A stretch of DNA of 42,124 nt from JBBIII01 sp037446575. Lineage in GTDB: Bacteria; Bacteroidota; Ignavibacteria; UBA10030. The stretch covers positions 1 through 42,124 of the forward strand of contig JBBIII010000014.1 of the NCBI GenBank assembly GCA_037446575.1, in the 5' to 3' direction. Of this stretch, positions 32,737-41,643 are shown one piece after another. Under the pieces are notes generated by a model. It was not told the DNA's origin and did no database searches. It worked only from the letters and a program-made list of their open reading frames with translations. Both the position numbers and the translations under genes were made by a program. How positions within the stretch are numbered: the stretch's first letter is position 1; each line of letters opens with the position of its first letter.

Positions 32737-33189
32737 TTATTCTGTCGATACAGTTTCCTTCTTTTCTTCGAGCGCATTCTTCATTGTGTGCCATGGAAGT
32801 ATTGCGCATTTTACTCTTGCTGGGAATTCGCTTACGCCTGCAAATGCGGCAAGTCTACCGTATTCATCCATATTAATTTCGCCAATGACTTCGCCGCGCA
32901 CTAAATGATGAAATTTATTAAACAATTCCTCCGCGTCAGAGCGCGTTTTTCCTTTAAGTATAGTACTCATAACAGAAGCTGATGCTTTCGAAATTGCACA
33001 ACCGGTCCCTTCAAAAGCCACGTCCGATATTACTTCTCCATCCATCTTCAAATATACGATATAATGATCGCCGCAGAGCGGATTGTATCCTTCGACCGAA
33101 CAATACGCATCTTCCATTTTTCTGAAATTGCGCGGATGTTTGTTATGATCTAAAATAATTTCTTGATATAACGCTTTTAAATTAGACAT
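32737..33189 (-). CDS. sufU: SufU-like Fe-S/sulfur-transfer protein
   Basis: This 150-residue NifU_N-fold protein has YNPLCGDHY, GTGCAISKASASVM and PARVKCAILPWHT. These supply the three conserved cysteines and an Asp that bind zinc in SufU. The insert between the second and third cysteines (about 20 extra residues compared with IscU) marks it as SufU rather than IscU. SufU activates SufS and carries its persulfide sulfur. I chose the ATG at 33189; it overlaps the sufS end by 8 bases. There is no SufE in the window, consistent with SufU taking that role. Confidence 0.92.
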   Translation of the reverse strand: MSNLKALYQEIILDHNKHPRNFRKMEDAYCSVEGYNPLCGDHYIVYLKMDGEVISDVAFEGTGCAISKASASVMSTILKGKTRSDAEELFNKFHHLVRGEVIGEINMDEYGRLAAFAGVSEFPARVKCAILPWHTMKNALEEKKETVSTE

Positions 33190-34414
33190 TTCCAAAAATA
33201 TCCTTCACTTTTCTTAGACTTCGCAATAAAATATCGATCTCTTCTTTTGTGTTATAGAATGCGAATGAAGCGCGAGCTGTCGCTGGAATTCCAAATCGCT
33301 CCATCACCGGTTGCGCGCAGTGATGCCCGGCTCGTATTGCTATTCCTTCTTCGTCCATTATAGTTCCAATATCATGTGGATGTATTCCATCCAATACGAA
33401 GGAAACAACTCCTATCTTTTCAGCCGCCGTTCCAATAATTCTTAATCCATCAATTTCTTTTAATCTTTCTGTCGCATATTGAAGCAATTCATTTTCATGG
33501 TCCATTACCACTTGCCAATCAAAATTACTTAGATATTCAAACGCGCTTGCAAGTCCGATAGCTCCCTCAATATGCGGAGTGCCGGCTTCAAATTTGTGCG
33601 GAATATCGTTGAATATCGTCTTTTCAAATGTTACCGATTTTATCATATCGCCGCCGCCTTGATATGGAGACATAGATTCTAAGAAATTGCTCTTTCCGTA
33701 CATTATACCTATACCGGTTGGACCAAAAACTTTATGAGAGGAAAAAACATAAAAATCTGCATCTATCTCACTTAAATCAATTCGTAAATGCGGAATAGCT
33801 TGCGCGCCATCAACTAATACAGCGGCGCCTTTAGAATGCGCTAATTCGATCATCTGCTTAATTGGATTTAGTGTGCCAAGAGCATTTGAAACATGACTTA
33901 TTGCCGCAATCTTTACATTTTCCGTTAACAAGCGAGAATATTCTTCTAAATTCACCTCGCCTTTTTCATTAATAGGAGCCACGACTAATTTCGCTCCTTT
34001 TTCTTCGCAAAGCATTTGCCAAGGGACGATGTTCGAGTGATGCTCCATTCCTGTAATTAAAATTTTATCGCCGGCTTTTATATTTTGCCTGCCGTATGTC
34101 GAAGCGATGAGATTGATCCCTTCGGTAGTTCCGCGGACAAATACTATTTCCCGTTCAGATGAGGCATTTATGAATTTTTGAATTATTGAACGCGCAGTCT
34201 CGTATTTTTGAGTTGCAATTTCGCTAAGATAATGAACGCCTCTATGCACATTGGAATTTTCCGCAAAATAATATTTCCTTATCGCTTCGATTACTTGTTT
34301 TGGTTTTTGTGTTGTTGCCGCATTATCGAGATATACTAATTTTTTGCCCCGAACTCTTTTTGAAAGAATCGGGAAATCTTTGCGTATTTTATTGACCTGA
34401 AATTTTATCGACAT
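33182..34414 (-). CDS. sufS: Cysteine desulfurase SufS
   Basis: This 410-residue PLP enzyme removes sulfur from cysteine and passes it as persulfide to SufU. The PLP lysine is Lys228 in SSHKVFGPTG. The active-site Cys366 lies in RAGHHCAQPV, the short-loop form typical of group II desulfurases. Other motifs are YLDNAATTQKP and GMEHHSNIVPWQ. Length matches SufS (about 406). The start follows sufD by 23 bases and its end overlaps sufU, so all are one transcript. Confidence 0.96.
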   Translation of the reverse strand: MSIKFQVNKIRKDFPILSKRVRGKKLVYLDNAATTQKPKQVIEAIRKYYFAENSNVHRGVHYLSEIATQKYETARSIIQKFINASSEREIVFVRGTTEGINLIASTYGRQNIKAGDKILITGMEHHSNIVPWQMLCEEKGAKLVVAPINEKGEVNLEEYSRLLTENVKIAAISHVSNALGTLNPIKQMIELAHSKGAAVLVDGAQAIPHLRIDLSEIDADFYVFSSHKVFGPTGIGIMYGKSNFLESMSPYQGGGDMIKSVTFEKTIFNDIPHKFEAGTPHIEGAIGLASAFEYLSNFDWQVVMDHENELLQYATERLKEIDGLRIIGTAAEKIGVVSFVLDGIHPHDIGTIMDEEGIAIRAGHHCAQPVMERFGIPATARASFAFYNTKEEIDILLRSLRKVKDIFGNV

Positions 34415-34437
34415 TATTTTTGATTCTTTATAATTCG

Positions 34438-35760
34438 TTATTTCATAATTATCAAATGAGATTGCAATTCATTCTCCAACTTTTTTCTCAACTCAACTAT
34501 AGAAATTCGGTTTATTATATCAGATGCAAATGCTGATGTGAGAATATCTCGAGCAAACGTTTCATCTATGCCGCGTGAGCGTAAATAAAACAACTGCTCA
34601 GAATCTAATTGCCCAATTGTCGCTCCATGTGTGCATTTTACATCGTCCGCAAAAATTTCTAATTGCGGTTTTGTATTCATTGTTGCCGTATCAGATAAAA
34701 GCAAAGTTTTATTTGTTTGTTTCGCGTCTGTTTTTTGAGCATCTTTACGAACAAGTATCTTGCCATTAAAAACACCTTTAGAATTTCCCGCAAGTATTGA
34801 TTTGTATAATTCAAAACTGTTGCAATTCGGTTTAGCATGATCGATCGCTGTATGATTGTCAATCAATTGCGAGCCGCGCCCTAATGATAAGCCGTTAAGC
34901 GCGCTTTCGATTCTCTCTCCATTCATAACAACTGTTATGTTGTTTCTAACTAAAGCGCCGCTTAAAGAAATTGAATTTGATTGATAAAAACTTCCTGCGT
35001 CAATTAGCGTATAAGTTGTTCCAATATGAAAAGCTTGTAAGTTTTCATTTTGGATTTTGTTATGTTCAATTCTTGAATTCTTTCCGATGTAAATTTCGGT
35101 TACGGAATTTGTTAGATAATCTTTATCGCTTAAACTCATGTAATATTCTATCAACTTAAATTCACAATTATCGCCGGCGATAATCAAGTTACGCGGTTGA
35201 ATCGCATATGGTTTTTCAATTTCAGTTGCAATATAAACTATCTGAATCGGCTCTTTTATCATGCCCCCGTTTGGCACATAAACGAATATTCCATCGGTTA
35301 TAAATGCAGTATTTAAAGCAGAAAATGCGTTTTCATTGCCGCTGACTAATTTTGCGATTTTTGGTTCTATAAGTTCAGGATGTTTTTTTGATATTTCAGC
35401 AAGACTCCCAATTATTATTCCATCACTAAGGTCGCCGATATTAGACAGATTTTCTGAATAGAATCCATTAATGAAAACCACTTGAATCGCATTGTTCAAG
35501 AGATGGTTTATAAAATCGGTCCTTCGCGTGGTTACTTTCTCTTTTCTAAAGACGGGGTAGAATTCAATTTTTGAAATTGGTTGAGTATTAGTAAAACGCC
35601 ATTCTTCCTGTTTCGTTGTTGGAAAACCGAGCGTAGTAAATTTGGAAATAGCGTCTTGTCTAATTTTATGAATAGTCGCCAATTTCTCGCCGTTCAAGCT
35701 GTGCTCGAATTCCATAAACTTTGATTTATACCACTCAATATTTTTATCAGCTGATTGCAT
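34438..35760 (-). CDS. sufD: Fe-S cluster assembly scaffold protein SufD
   Basis: This 440-residue protein has the parallel beta-helix core of the SufBD family. Its conserved end includes CTHGATIGQLDSEQLFYLRSRG (about 370-391) and ARDILTSAFASDII. The motif KEEWRFTNTQPI near residue 52 is typical of SufD N-termini. It would form the SufBC2D scaffold with its neighbours. It follows sufC by 26 bases. Sequence similarity to SufB is restricted to the C-terminal core, as in other species. Confidence 0.94.
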   Translation of the reverse strand: MQSADKNIEWYKSKFMEFEHSLNGEKLATIHKIRQDAISKFTTLGFPTTKQEEWRFTNTQPISKIEFYPVFRKEKVTTRRTDFINHLLNNAIQVVFINGFYSENLSNIGDLSDGIIIGSLAEISKKHPELIEPKIAKLVSGNENAFSALNTAFITDGIFVYVPNGGMIKEPIQIVYIATEIEKPYAIQPRNLIIAGDNCEFKLIEYYMSLSDKDYLTNSVTEIYIGKNSRIEHNKIQNENLQAFHIGTTYTLIDAGSFYQSNSISLSGALVRNNITVVMNGERIESALNGLSLGRGSQLIDNHTAIDHAKPNCNSFELYKSILAGNSKGVFNGKILVRKDAQKTDAKQTNKTLLLSDTATMNTKPQLEIFADDVKCTHGATIGQLDSEQLFYLRSRGIDETFARDILTSAFASDIINRISIVELRKKLENELQSHLIIMK

Positions 35761-35786
35761 CGCAAATTCTCCGGTTACATCAATTG

Positions 35787-36533
35787 TTATTCACGAACCC
35801 AGTCGTATCCGAGTTCTTCCAATTTCAGCGCTAAATCTTTTCTGCCGGATTTCACAATTTTTCCATCAACTAAAACATGGACAAAATCAGGTATAATGTA
35901 ATTTAAAAGTCTTTGATAATGTGTTACAACTATAGTTGCATTGTTTTCAGAGCGAAGTTTATTAACCCCTTCGGCAACAATTCTAAGCGCATCAATATCC
36001 AACCCTGAATCTGTTTCATCTAAAATAGATAATGTTGGCTCAAGCACTGCCATCTGGAATATTTCATTTCGTTTTTTTTCACCGCCGGAAAATCCATCAT
36101 TTACCGAGCGGTTCAAGAAGCTATCATCCATATCTACAAGCTTTATTTTATGCTTAATCAGCGATAGGAAATCGACAGCGTCAAGTTCTTCTAAACCGCG
36201 ATGCTTCCGAATAGCATTTATCGCAGATTTTAAGAAGTAAGAATTATTCACTCCGGGTATTTCCACCGGATATTGAAAAGCGAGAAATAATCCTTCATGC
36301 GCGCGTTCTTCGGGCGCCATATCTAATAAATTTTGTCCTTTATATAAAACCTCGCCTTTTGCAACTGTAAATAGTTCTCTACCTGCAAGTACGCCTGCTA
36401 AAGTACTTTTCCCCGAACCGTTTGGGCCCATAATTGCATGAACTTCACCGGCATTAACTGTTAAATCAATTCCATTAAGTATGTTGGCGCCGTTTATACT
36501 GGCATGTAAATTTTTTATTTCCAATAAAGCCAT
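35787..36533 (-). CDS. sufC: Fe-S assembly ATPase SufC
   Basis: This 248-residue ABC-family ATPase has Walker A GPNGSGKST (about 36-44), signature FSGGEKKRNEI (about 149), Walker B LSILDETDSGLD and H-loop VVTHYQR. These are the sequence hallmarks of SufC, which dimerises on SufB and SufD to drive cluster assembly. It is a soluble protein with no permease partner. The gene sits 62 bases after sufB on the same strand. Confidence 0.97.
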   Translation of the reverse strand: MALLEIKNLHASINGANILNGIDLTVNAGEVHAIMGPNGSGKSTLAGVLAGRELFTVAKGEVLYKGQNLLDMAPEERAHEGLFLAFQYPVEIPGVNNSYFLKSAINAIRKHRGLEELDAVDFLSLIKHKIKLVDMDDSFLNRSVNDGFSGGEKKRNEIFQMAVLEPTLSILDETDSGLDIDALRIVAEGVNKLRSENNATIVVTHYQRLLNYIIPDFVHVLVDGKIVKSGRKDLALKLEELGYDWVRE

Positions 36534-36595
36534 TTAATAAATCCTTACGTGTAAAATATGATATTTTCAAATTAGAGACTTTCGATATTGATTTT

Positions 36596-38041
36596 TCAGC
36601 CAACGCTTCCTTCCAAACTAACGCCCAGGAGTTTTTGCGCTTCAACCGCAAACTCCATTGGCAGTTCGCGGAAAACTTCTTTACAAAATCCATTTACTAT
36701 TAAACTGACAGCATCTTCAGTCGAAAGTCCGCGTTGCTTGCAATAAAAAATCTGTTCTTCTCCTATTTTTGAAGTTGTGGCTTCATGCTCTGCTTTTGAG
36801 GATGAATTTTTAACTTCGATGTAGGGGAAAGTATGCGCTCCGCATTTATCTCCAATCAATAAAGAATCGCATTGCGAAAAATTACGGGCGTTAACCGCGT
36901 TTTTCTTTATCTCAACTAAGCCGCGGTAAGAATTTTGTCCATATCCCGCAGAAATACCTTTCGATACAATTGTGCTTTTAGTATGCTTTCCAATATGAAT
37001 CATTTTGGTGCCGGTATCTGCTTGCTGGTAATTGTTGACAACTGCAACAGAATAAAATTCGCCGACTGAATTATCGCCAATTAATAATACGCTTGGATAT
37101 TTCCAAGTAATTGCGGAGCCGGTTTCTACCTGTGTCCAAGAAATTTTAGAATTAATTCCTTCACACTTACCTCGTTTAGTAACAAAATTATAAATACCGC
37201 CTTTTCCTTCCTTATCGCCGGGGTACCAATTCTGCACAGTTGAATACTTTATTTGCGCATTGTCTAATGCTACTAATTCTACAACAGCCGCATGAAGCTG
37301 GTTGTTATCGCGCATCGGAGCTGTGCATCCCTCTAAATAACTAACATAAGCTCCTTCTTCGGCAACAATTAATGTGCGTTCAAATTGTCCGGTATCGGCG
37401 GCATTAATTCGGAAGTAGGTAGAAAGCTCCATCGGACACCGAACGCCTTTGGGAATAAAACAAAATGAACCATCGCTGAAAACCGCCGAGTTTAACGCGG
37501 CAAAGAAATTATCGTTTTGCGGAACGACCGACCCTAAATATTTTCTAACAAGCTCCGGATGTTCGCGCACCGCTTCTGAAAAGGAACAGAATATTATTCC
37601 TAATTCTTTCAACTTTTCTTTAAATGTTGTTGCAACAGAAACGCTATCGAACACAGCGTCCACAGCAACGCCGGCAAGCCATTCTTGTTCGCGCAGAGGA
37701 ATTCCTAACTTATCATAAGTTCTTAAAATTTCCGGATCGACTTCATCCAAACTTTTTAACATCTTTTTTTGCTTCGGCGCCGAGTAATATACAATGGCTT
37801 GGTAATCGATAGGAGGATATTTAACATTTTGCCATTTCGGTTCTTCCATAGTTTGCCAATGGCGAAAAGCTTTCAACCGCCAATCTAACAACCATTCTGG
37901 TTCTTGTTTCTTTTCAGAAATTAATCGAATAATTTTTTCATTTAAACCCGGAGGAGCTGAATCGGTTTCAATTTCTGTAACAAAACCGTATTTATATTCT
38001 TTAGACGCTAATTCTTCTATTGTATTAGTTTCAGTTGCCAT
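36596..38041 (-). CDS. sufB: Fe-S cluster assembly scaffold protein SufB
   Basis: This 481-residue protein is the main scaffold of the SUF machinery, with the conserved VRCPMELSTYFRIN, YLEGCTAPMRDNNQLHAAVVEL and the C-terminal AEHEATTSKIGEEQIFYCKQRG segment. The length is normal (E. coli SufB is 495). I chose the ATG at 38041, giving MATETNTIEEL, because a longer reading runs back into the rrf2 gene. It follows that gene by only 14 bases, so the regulator is co-transcribed with the machinery it probably controls. Confidence 0.96.
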   Translation of the reverse strand: MATETNTIEELASKEYKYGFVTEIETDSAPPGLNEKIIRLISEKKQEPEWLLDWRLKAFRHWQTMEEPKWQNVKYPPIDYQAIVYYSAPKQKKMLKSLDEVDPEILRTYDKLGIPLREQEWLAGVAVDAVFDSVSVATTFKEKLKELGIIFCSFSEAVREHPELVRKYLGSVVPQNDNFFAALNSAVFSDGSFCFIPKGVRCPMELSTYFRINAADTGQFERTLIVAEEGAYVSYLEGCTAPMRDNNQLHAAVVELVALDNAQIKYSTVQNWYPGDKEGKGGIYNFVTKRGKCEGINSKISWTQVETGSAITWKYPSVLLIGDNSVGEFYSVAVVNNYQQADTGTKMIHIGKHTKSTIVSKGISAGYGQNSYRGLVEIKKNAVNARNFSQCDSLLIGDKCGAHTFPYIEVKNSSSKAEHEATTSKIGEEQIFYCKQRGLSTEDAVSLIVNGFCKEVFRELPMEFAVEAQKLLGVSLEGSVG

Positions 38042-38055
38042 AAATATTATTTTAT

Positions 38056-38463
38056 CTAAACTATTTGCTCGAGTGTTGTTTTTTCCAAAATTGAATAAAG
38101 ATTGTGTTGTATTTTTCCTAAAGGTTTTCGAATTGTGCACTCGTTAAAAATTGAACAATTATCTTTATGCCCTTCAGCGTAACACTCGGCAATTGTTGGT
38201 TTTCCTTCTTCTATAATGCCGTAAATTTGCGCTATTTGAACTTCGTTTGGTTTCTTTGCCAACATATATCCGCCGCGAACTCCTTGCATCGAAATAATAA
38301 TTCCTGCTTTTGTCAGTTTTTGTAAAATCTTTGCTAAAAGCTCATAAGGAATATCATAGCGTGTGGCGATTTCCTTTGCAGTAAAAACTTTCCCGTAATT
38401 ATGCATTGCCATATGACGCAAAGCAATCAATCCATATTCAACTTTTTTTGAAAACTGTAACAT
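38056..38463 (-). CDS. Rrf2-family regulator of the suf operon (IscR-like)
   Basis: This 135-residue protein has the Rrf2 winged helix (MLQFSKKVEYGLIALRHMA, ITKAGIIISMQGVRGGYMLA) and three cysteines near residues 96, 105 and 111 (C-x8-C-x5-C), placed like the 2Fe-2S ligands of IscR. It probably senses cellular Fe-S status and controls suf expression. I chose the ATG at 38463, giving MLQFSKKVEYG; the longer version adds non-conserved residues. No ribosome site is visible and the inferred leader is only about a dozen bases. Two palindromes (38470-38482, 38503-38519) overlap its promoter. Confidence 0.92.
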   Translation of the reverse strand: MLQFSKKVEYGLIALRHMAMHNYGKVFTAKEIATRYDIPYELLAKILQKLTKAGIIISMQGVRGGYMLAKKPNEVQIAQIYGIIEEGKPTIAECYAEGHKDNCSIFNECTIRKPLGKIQHNLYSILEKTTLEQIV

Positions 38464-38469
38464 AAATAC

Positions 38470-38482
38470 GACTATTATAGTC
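38470..38482. promoter_or_regulatory. Palindromic operator candidate 1 (GACTATTATAGTC)
   Basis: This is a perfect 13-base palindrome with a single central T, just downstream of the -10 box (38482-38487) of the suf regulator gene and seven bases from its ATG. The GACT...AGTC layout resembles binding sites of Fe-S-loaded IscR. Binding here would block transcription start. Confidence 0.45.
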
Positions 38483-38510
38483 CTATATTCTGCCAAAAAA
38501 TTAGAGTCAA
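38482..38510 (-). promoter_or_regulatory. Putative promoter of the suf operon
   Basis: On the minus strand TTGACT (38510-38505) and TATAGG (38487-38482) are separated by exactly 17 bases. Transcription would begin near 38475, within palindrome 1, giving a leader of about a dozen bases. The -35 box lies inside palindrome 2. Confidence 0.5.
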
Positions 38511-38519
38511 TTTGACTCT
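38503..38519. promoter_or_regulatory. Palindromic operator candidate 2 (AGAGTCAA-T-TTGACTCT)
   Basis: This is a perfect 17-base palindrome: two 8-base arms around a single T. Its left arm on the plus strand contains the -35 box of the suf regulator promoter. It is the strongest palindrome in this part of the window and lies 88 bases before the divergent ABC transporter gene, so it could affect both. Confidence 0.5.
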
Positions 38520-38607
38520 TGCACCCATAATATCACTCTTTTTTTTAAGAATTCAAAGCGTCCAATTTTTTTGAACAACTGCAATTTTTAATTAAATTAT
38601 CTGCCGT

Positions 38608-39543
38608 ATGGAAATAATACAAACTTACGAATTAACTAAATATTACCGCTCTGGTTTGTTCAATAGAAAGAACATTCAAGCGCTTGAAAAAGTTTCATTG
38701 ACGATTAATGAAGGCGAAATATTCGGTCTATTAGGTCCTAACGGAGCAGGTAAAACCACATTTGTTAAACTGGTACTTTCAATTGCTTTGCCAACATCGG
38801 GTAAAGCTAAGGTGTTTGGTTTAGATATCGGAACAACGGCTTTGAAAGAAAATTGCGGCTATTTGCCTGAAAATCATCGGTATCCGAGTTTTCTTTCGGC
38901 GGCTAATACGTTGAAATTTTTTGGGCGATTGAACGGCATTCCGAACTCAGAACTAAATGGAAAAGTTAGTTCTCTTTTAGAGTTAGTCGGGTTAAAGGAT
39001 TGGGCAAAAATAAAAACTAAGAAATTTTCTAAAGGCATGATGCAAAGGTTAGGTTTGGCTCAAGCTTTGATTAACGATCCGAAATTGCTTTTTTTAGATG
39101 AACCTACCGATGGAGTTGATCCGATTGGAAGAAAAGAAATAAGAGACCTTTTATTGGAGTTGAAAGCTAAGGGAGTTACAATTTTTTTAAATTCGCATCT
39201 TTTATCTGAAGTCGAAATGATTTGTGATCGGGTGGCAATTTTAAATAAAGGGAGAGTGGTTCGCATCGGAACGATTAACGAGCTTACCGCTCATAAATTA
39301 ATTTATACTATTCAGTTATCAGCGCCGATATCAGATGTAATAAAGGAACGGCTGAGGAGTTCATTACTAAGAGCAGATTTTTATGACAATAAAGTAATTG
39401 TGGAATTGCGTGATACATCTGAACTCAATTTTATTATTGATTTGCTTCGTAATGATGGAATTGGCATAGAAAGCATGACACAGCAAAAGACCTCTCTTGA
39501 AGAATATTTTATTCAGCTTGTTAAAGGAGAAAAAGAGAATTGA
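38608..39543 (+). CDS. ABC-2 transporter ATP-binding protein
   Basis: This 311-residue ATPase has Walker A GPNGAGKTT (43-51), Walker B LLFLDEPTDGVD and H-loop LNSHLLSE. The signature segment reads FSKGMMQRLGL in place of LSGGQ, a variant seen in CcmA/NosF-like exporters. The C-terminal 90 residues form the usual accessory region of ABC-2 ATPases. The ATG has no strong ribosome site. Its last bases overlap the permease start by four (TTGA), so the two form a unit. No accessory or channel protein is encoded nearby; substrate unknown. Confidence 0.92.
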   Translation: MEIIQTYELTKYYRSGLFNRKNIQALEKVSLTINEGEIFGLLGPNGAGKTTFVKLVLSIALPTSGKAKVFGLDIGTTALKENCGYLPENHRYPSFLSAANTLKFFGRLNGIPNSELNGKVSSLLELVGLKDWAKIKTKKFSKGMMQRLGLAQALINDPKLLFLDEPTDGVDPIGRKEIRDLLLELKAKGVTIFLNSHLLSEVEMICDRVAILNKGRVVRIGTINELTAHKLIYTIQLSAPISDVIKERLRSSLLRADFYDNKVIVELRDTSELNFIIDLLRNDGIGIESMTQQKTSLEEYFIQLVKGEKEN

Positions 39544-40379
39544 GATTTTTTGGGATGTTTCGGTTTACAGTTGAAGAGGCGCTTCGCAAAGGTACGTTGG
39601 TTTTTTATTTTGCCGTTGCAAGTTTTATATTGGTGCTTTTTGCTTTAGGAATTGGACGTTTGCCTAATGATCCTAATATGGTTGCCTTATTTGGAAGTCC
39701 GCTAGCGCGCAAATCTTTGCACGATTTTAATGTAGTGGAATTTATATTAATTATGCTTCACCAGCAATCCGTAGGAGCGATTTTGCTTTTCGGAATTTTT
39801 GGAATTGCAGGACTTATTCCTTCGATGTTAGAAAAAGGCACTATAGATCTTTTTCTAAGCAAACCGCTTGCAAGAGCCGAATTACTTATGGCGCGTGCCT
39901 TAGGCGCAGTAACAGGAGTTGCTATCAATTTAATTTATTTTTTTATAGGCATTTGGATAATATTCGGGATTAAATTAGAAGTATGGCACTGGGGGTTTTT
40001 ATCATCTGTTATCTATGTAGTGTTTGCTTTCTTCTGTTATTATTCTGTTGTTGCAATTGTGGGCTTGATTACGCGAAGCACTGGGTTTTCTATTTTATTA
40101 GCGTTTATGTTTTCTATTATTTCCTGGGGATTAGAATTAAGAGAAAAAGGATTATACAGGTTATGGGATAATATTGTTTATCATCGTCTGCTTGATGGAT
40201 TATATTATCTTACTCCTCAATTAAATGCGATGATTGATAATTCTACTTTAGTGGTAGGGAGACATCCATTTATTCCGGGGCAAGCGGAATTCGTAATCAC
40301 ACCTTTTATTTGTTCATTTTTTTCAACCTGCCTTATTTACGCGCTTTCAATTTGGTATTTCTCACGACAGGACTATTAG
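39540..40379 (+). CDS. ABC-2 type permease (NosY-like)
   Basis: This 279-residue protein has six predicted membrane helices (about 15-38, 75-105, 118-148, 157-180, 190-205 and 255-275), separated by short loops. A conserved loop, EKGTIDLFLSKPLARAELLMAR (about 97-118), is typical of NosY-like ABC-2 permeases. The start is TTG inside the ATPase stop codon. It lacks the large extracytoplasmic domain of the exporter permeases at 4944 and 6091, so it belongs to a different subfamily. It should homodimerise with the upstream ATPase. Confidence 0.87.
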   Translation: MRFFGMFRFTVEEALRKGTLVFYFAVASFILVLFALGIGRLPNDPNMVALFGSPLARKSLHDFNVVEFILIMLHQQSVGAILLFGIFGIAGLIPSMLEKGTIDLFLSKPLARAELLMARALGAVTGVAINLIYFFIGIWIIFGIKLEVWHWGFLSSVIYVVFAFFCYYSVVAIVGLITRSTGFSILLAFMFSIISWGLELREKGLYRLWDNIVYHRLLDGLYYLTPQLNAMIDNSTLVVGRHPFIPGQAEFVITPFICSFFSTCLIYALSIWYFSRQDY

Positions 40380-40488
40380 AATACTTGTTTTCATTTTACA
40401 TGCGCGGATATTTATAATTTTCCTATCCACAAAATCTGTTTGAATGTAAAACTATTTCTATCTACCTTTTGTTACAGAAGAGGATATA

Positions 40489-41625
40489 ATGAAAATAGGA
40501 ATTACTTGTTATCCCACTTATGGCGGCAGTGGAGTTGTTGCTACAGAACTTGGAAAAGCGCTCGCTAATCGAGGACACTCGGTGCATTTCATCAGTTATG
40601 CTGTTCCTATGCGATTAAGCGGCTACCAGGATAATGTAATTTATCACGAAGTTGAAACGTCGAGTTATCCGCTATTCGATTTTCCTTTATATACGCTTGC
40701 GCTAGCAAGTAAAATGGTCGAAGTTACAAGATATGAAAAACTTGACATTTTGCATTGTCATTATGCGATACCTCATGCAACAAGCGCTTATCTTGCAAAA
40801 CAAATTTTACAGGAAACGGATATTAAAATCATTACGACATTGCATGGCACAGATATTACGCTTGTTGGCTTAGAGCCGAGTTTTTTGCCGATTATGAAAT
40901 TCAGTATAGAGCAAAGCGATGGTGTAACAGCAGTTTCGCGGTTCTTAAAAGAAAAAACTTTGACAAATTACAATATCGATAAGGAAATCGAGGTTATTCC
41001 AAATTTTATTGATGTTGAAAAGTATAAAAGAATTCAAACCGAGGGTGTTTGTACTGCTTGCGCATCAAAAGGGGACAAGATACTTGTTCACACTTCAAAT
41101 TTTCGCCCTGTAAAACGAGTTATTGATGTAATAAAAATTTTTAATGAAATTCAGAAGAAGGTACAAAGCACTTTGATACTTATTGGAGATGGACCAGACC
41201 GCTCGCAATGCGAAATATTATGCCGTGATTTAAGCATTGCTGATAAGGTTCGTTTCCTTGGTAAGCAAGCCGAGTTAGTTCCTATTCTTTCCACAGCGGA
41301 TTTATTTCTGATGCCAAGTCAAACGGAAAGTTTCGGACTTTCTGCGCTGGAGGCAATGGCATGCAAAGTTCCGGTTATTTCTTCAAGCGTTGGAGGATTA
41401 CCAGAGCTTCAAATTCATGGTGAAACTGGTTTTATCGCAGAAATCGGAGATATCGATAGAATGTCGCGCTATTCAATTGATCTGCTAACAAATCCATCAA
41501 AGCATAAACTTTTTTCAGAGGCGGCACGCAAGCGAGCTTTGGATTTTGAATCTTCAAAAATTGTTGCTTTATACGAACAATATTATGAAAGAATCCTTGC
41601 AAAATCTGCTGTTTCTATTAAGTAA
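40489..41625 (+). CDS. bshA: N-acetyl-alpha-D-glucosaminyl L-malate synthase (bacillithiol synthesis)
   Basis: This 378-residue GT4 glycosyltransferase transfers GlcNAc from UDP-GlcNAc to L-malate, the first step of bacillithiol synthesis. The N-terminus has MKIGITCYPTYGGSGVVATEL, the centre HCHYAIPHATSAYLAK and TTLHGTDITLVG, and the C-terminal donor site MPSQTESFGLSALEAMA with the E-x7-E motif. All are hallmarks of BshA, and the length matches (about 377). AGAGG lies before the ATG. The other bsh genes are not in the window. It sits 18 bases before a small nuclease-like gene on the same strand. Confidence 0.93.
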   Translation: MKIGITCYPTYGGSGVVATELGKALANRGHSVHFISYAVPMRLSGYQDNVIYHEVETSSYPLFDFPLYTLALASKMVEVTRYEKLDILHCHYAIPHATSAYLAKQILQETDIKIITTLHGTDITLVGLEPSFLPIMKFSIEQSDGVTAVSRFLKEKTLTNYNIDKEIEVIPNFIDVEKYKRIQTEGVCTACASKGDKILVHTSNFRPVKRVIDVIKIFNEIQKKVQSTLILIGDGPDRSQCEILCRDLSIADKVRFLGKQAELVPILSTADLFLMPSQTESFGLSALEAMACKVPVISSSVGGLPELQIHGETGFIAEIGDIDRMSRYSIDLLTNPSKHKLFSEAARKRALDFESSKIVALYEQYYERILAKSAVSIK

Positions 41626-41643
41626 TTACTCTGTAAAACTATT

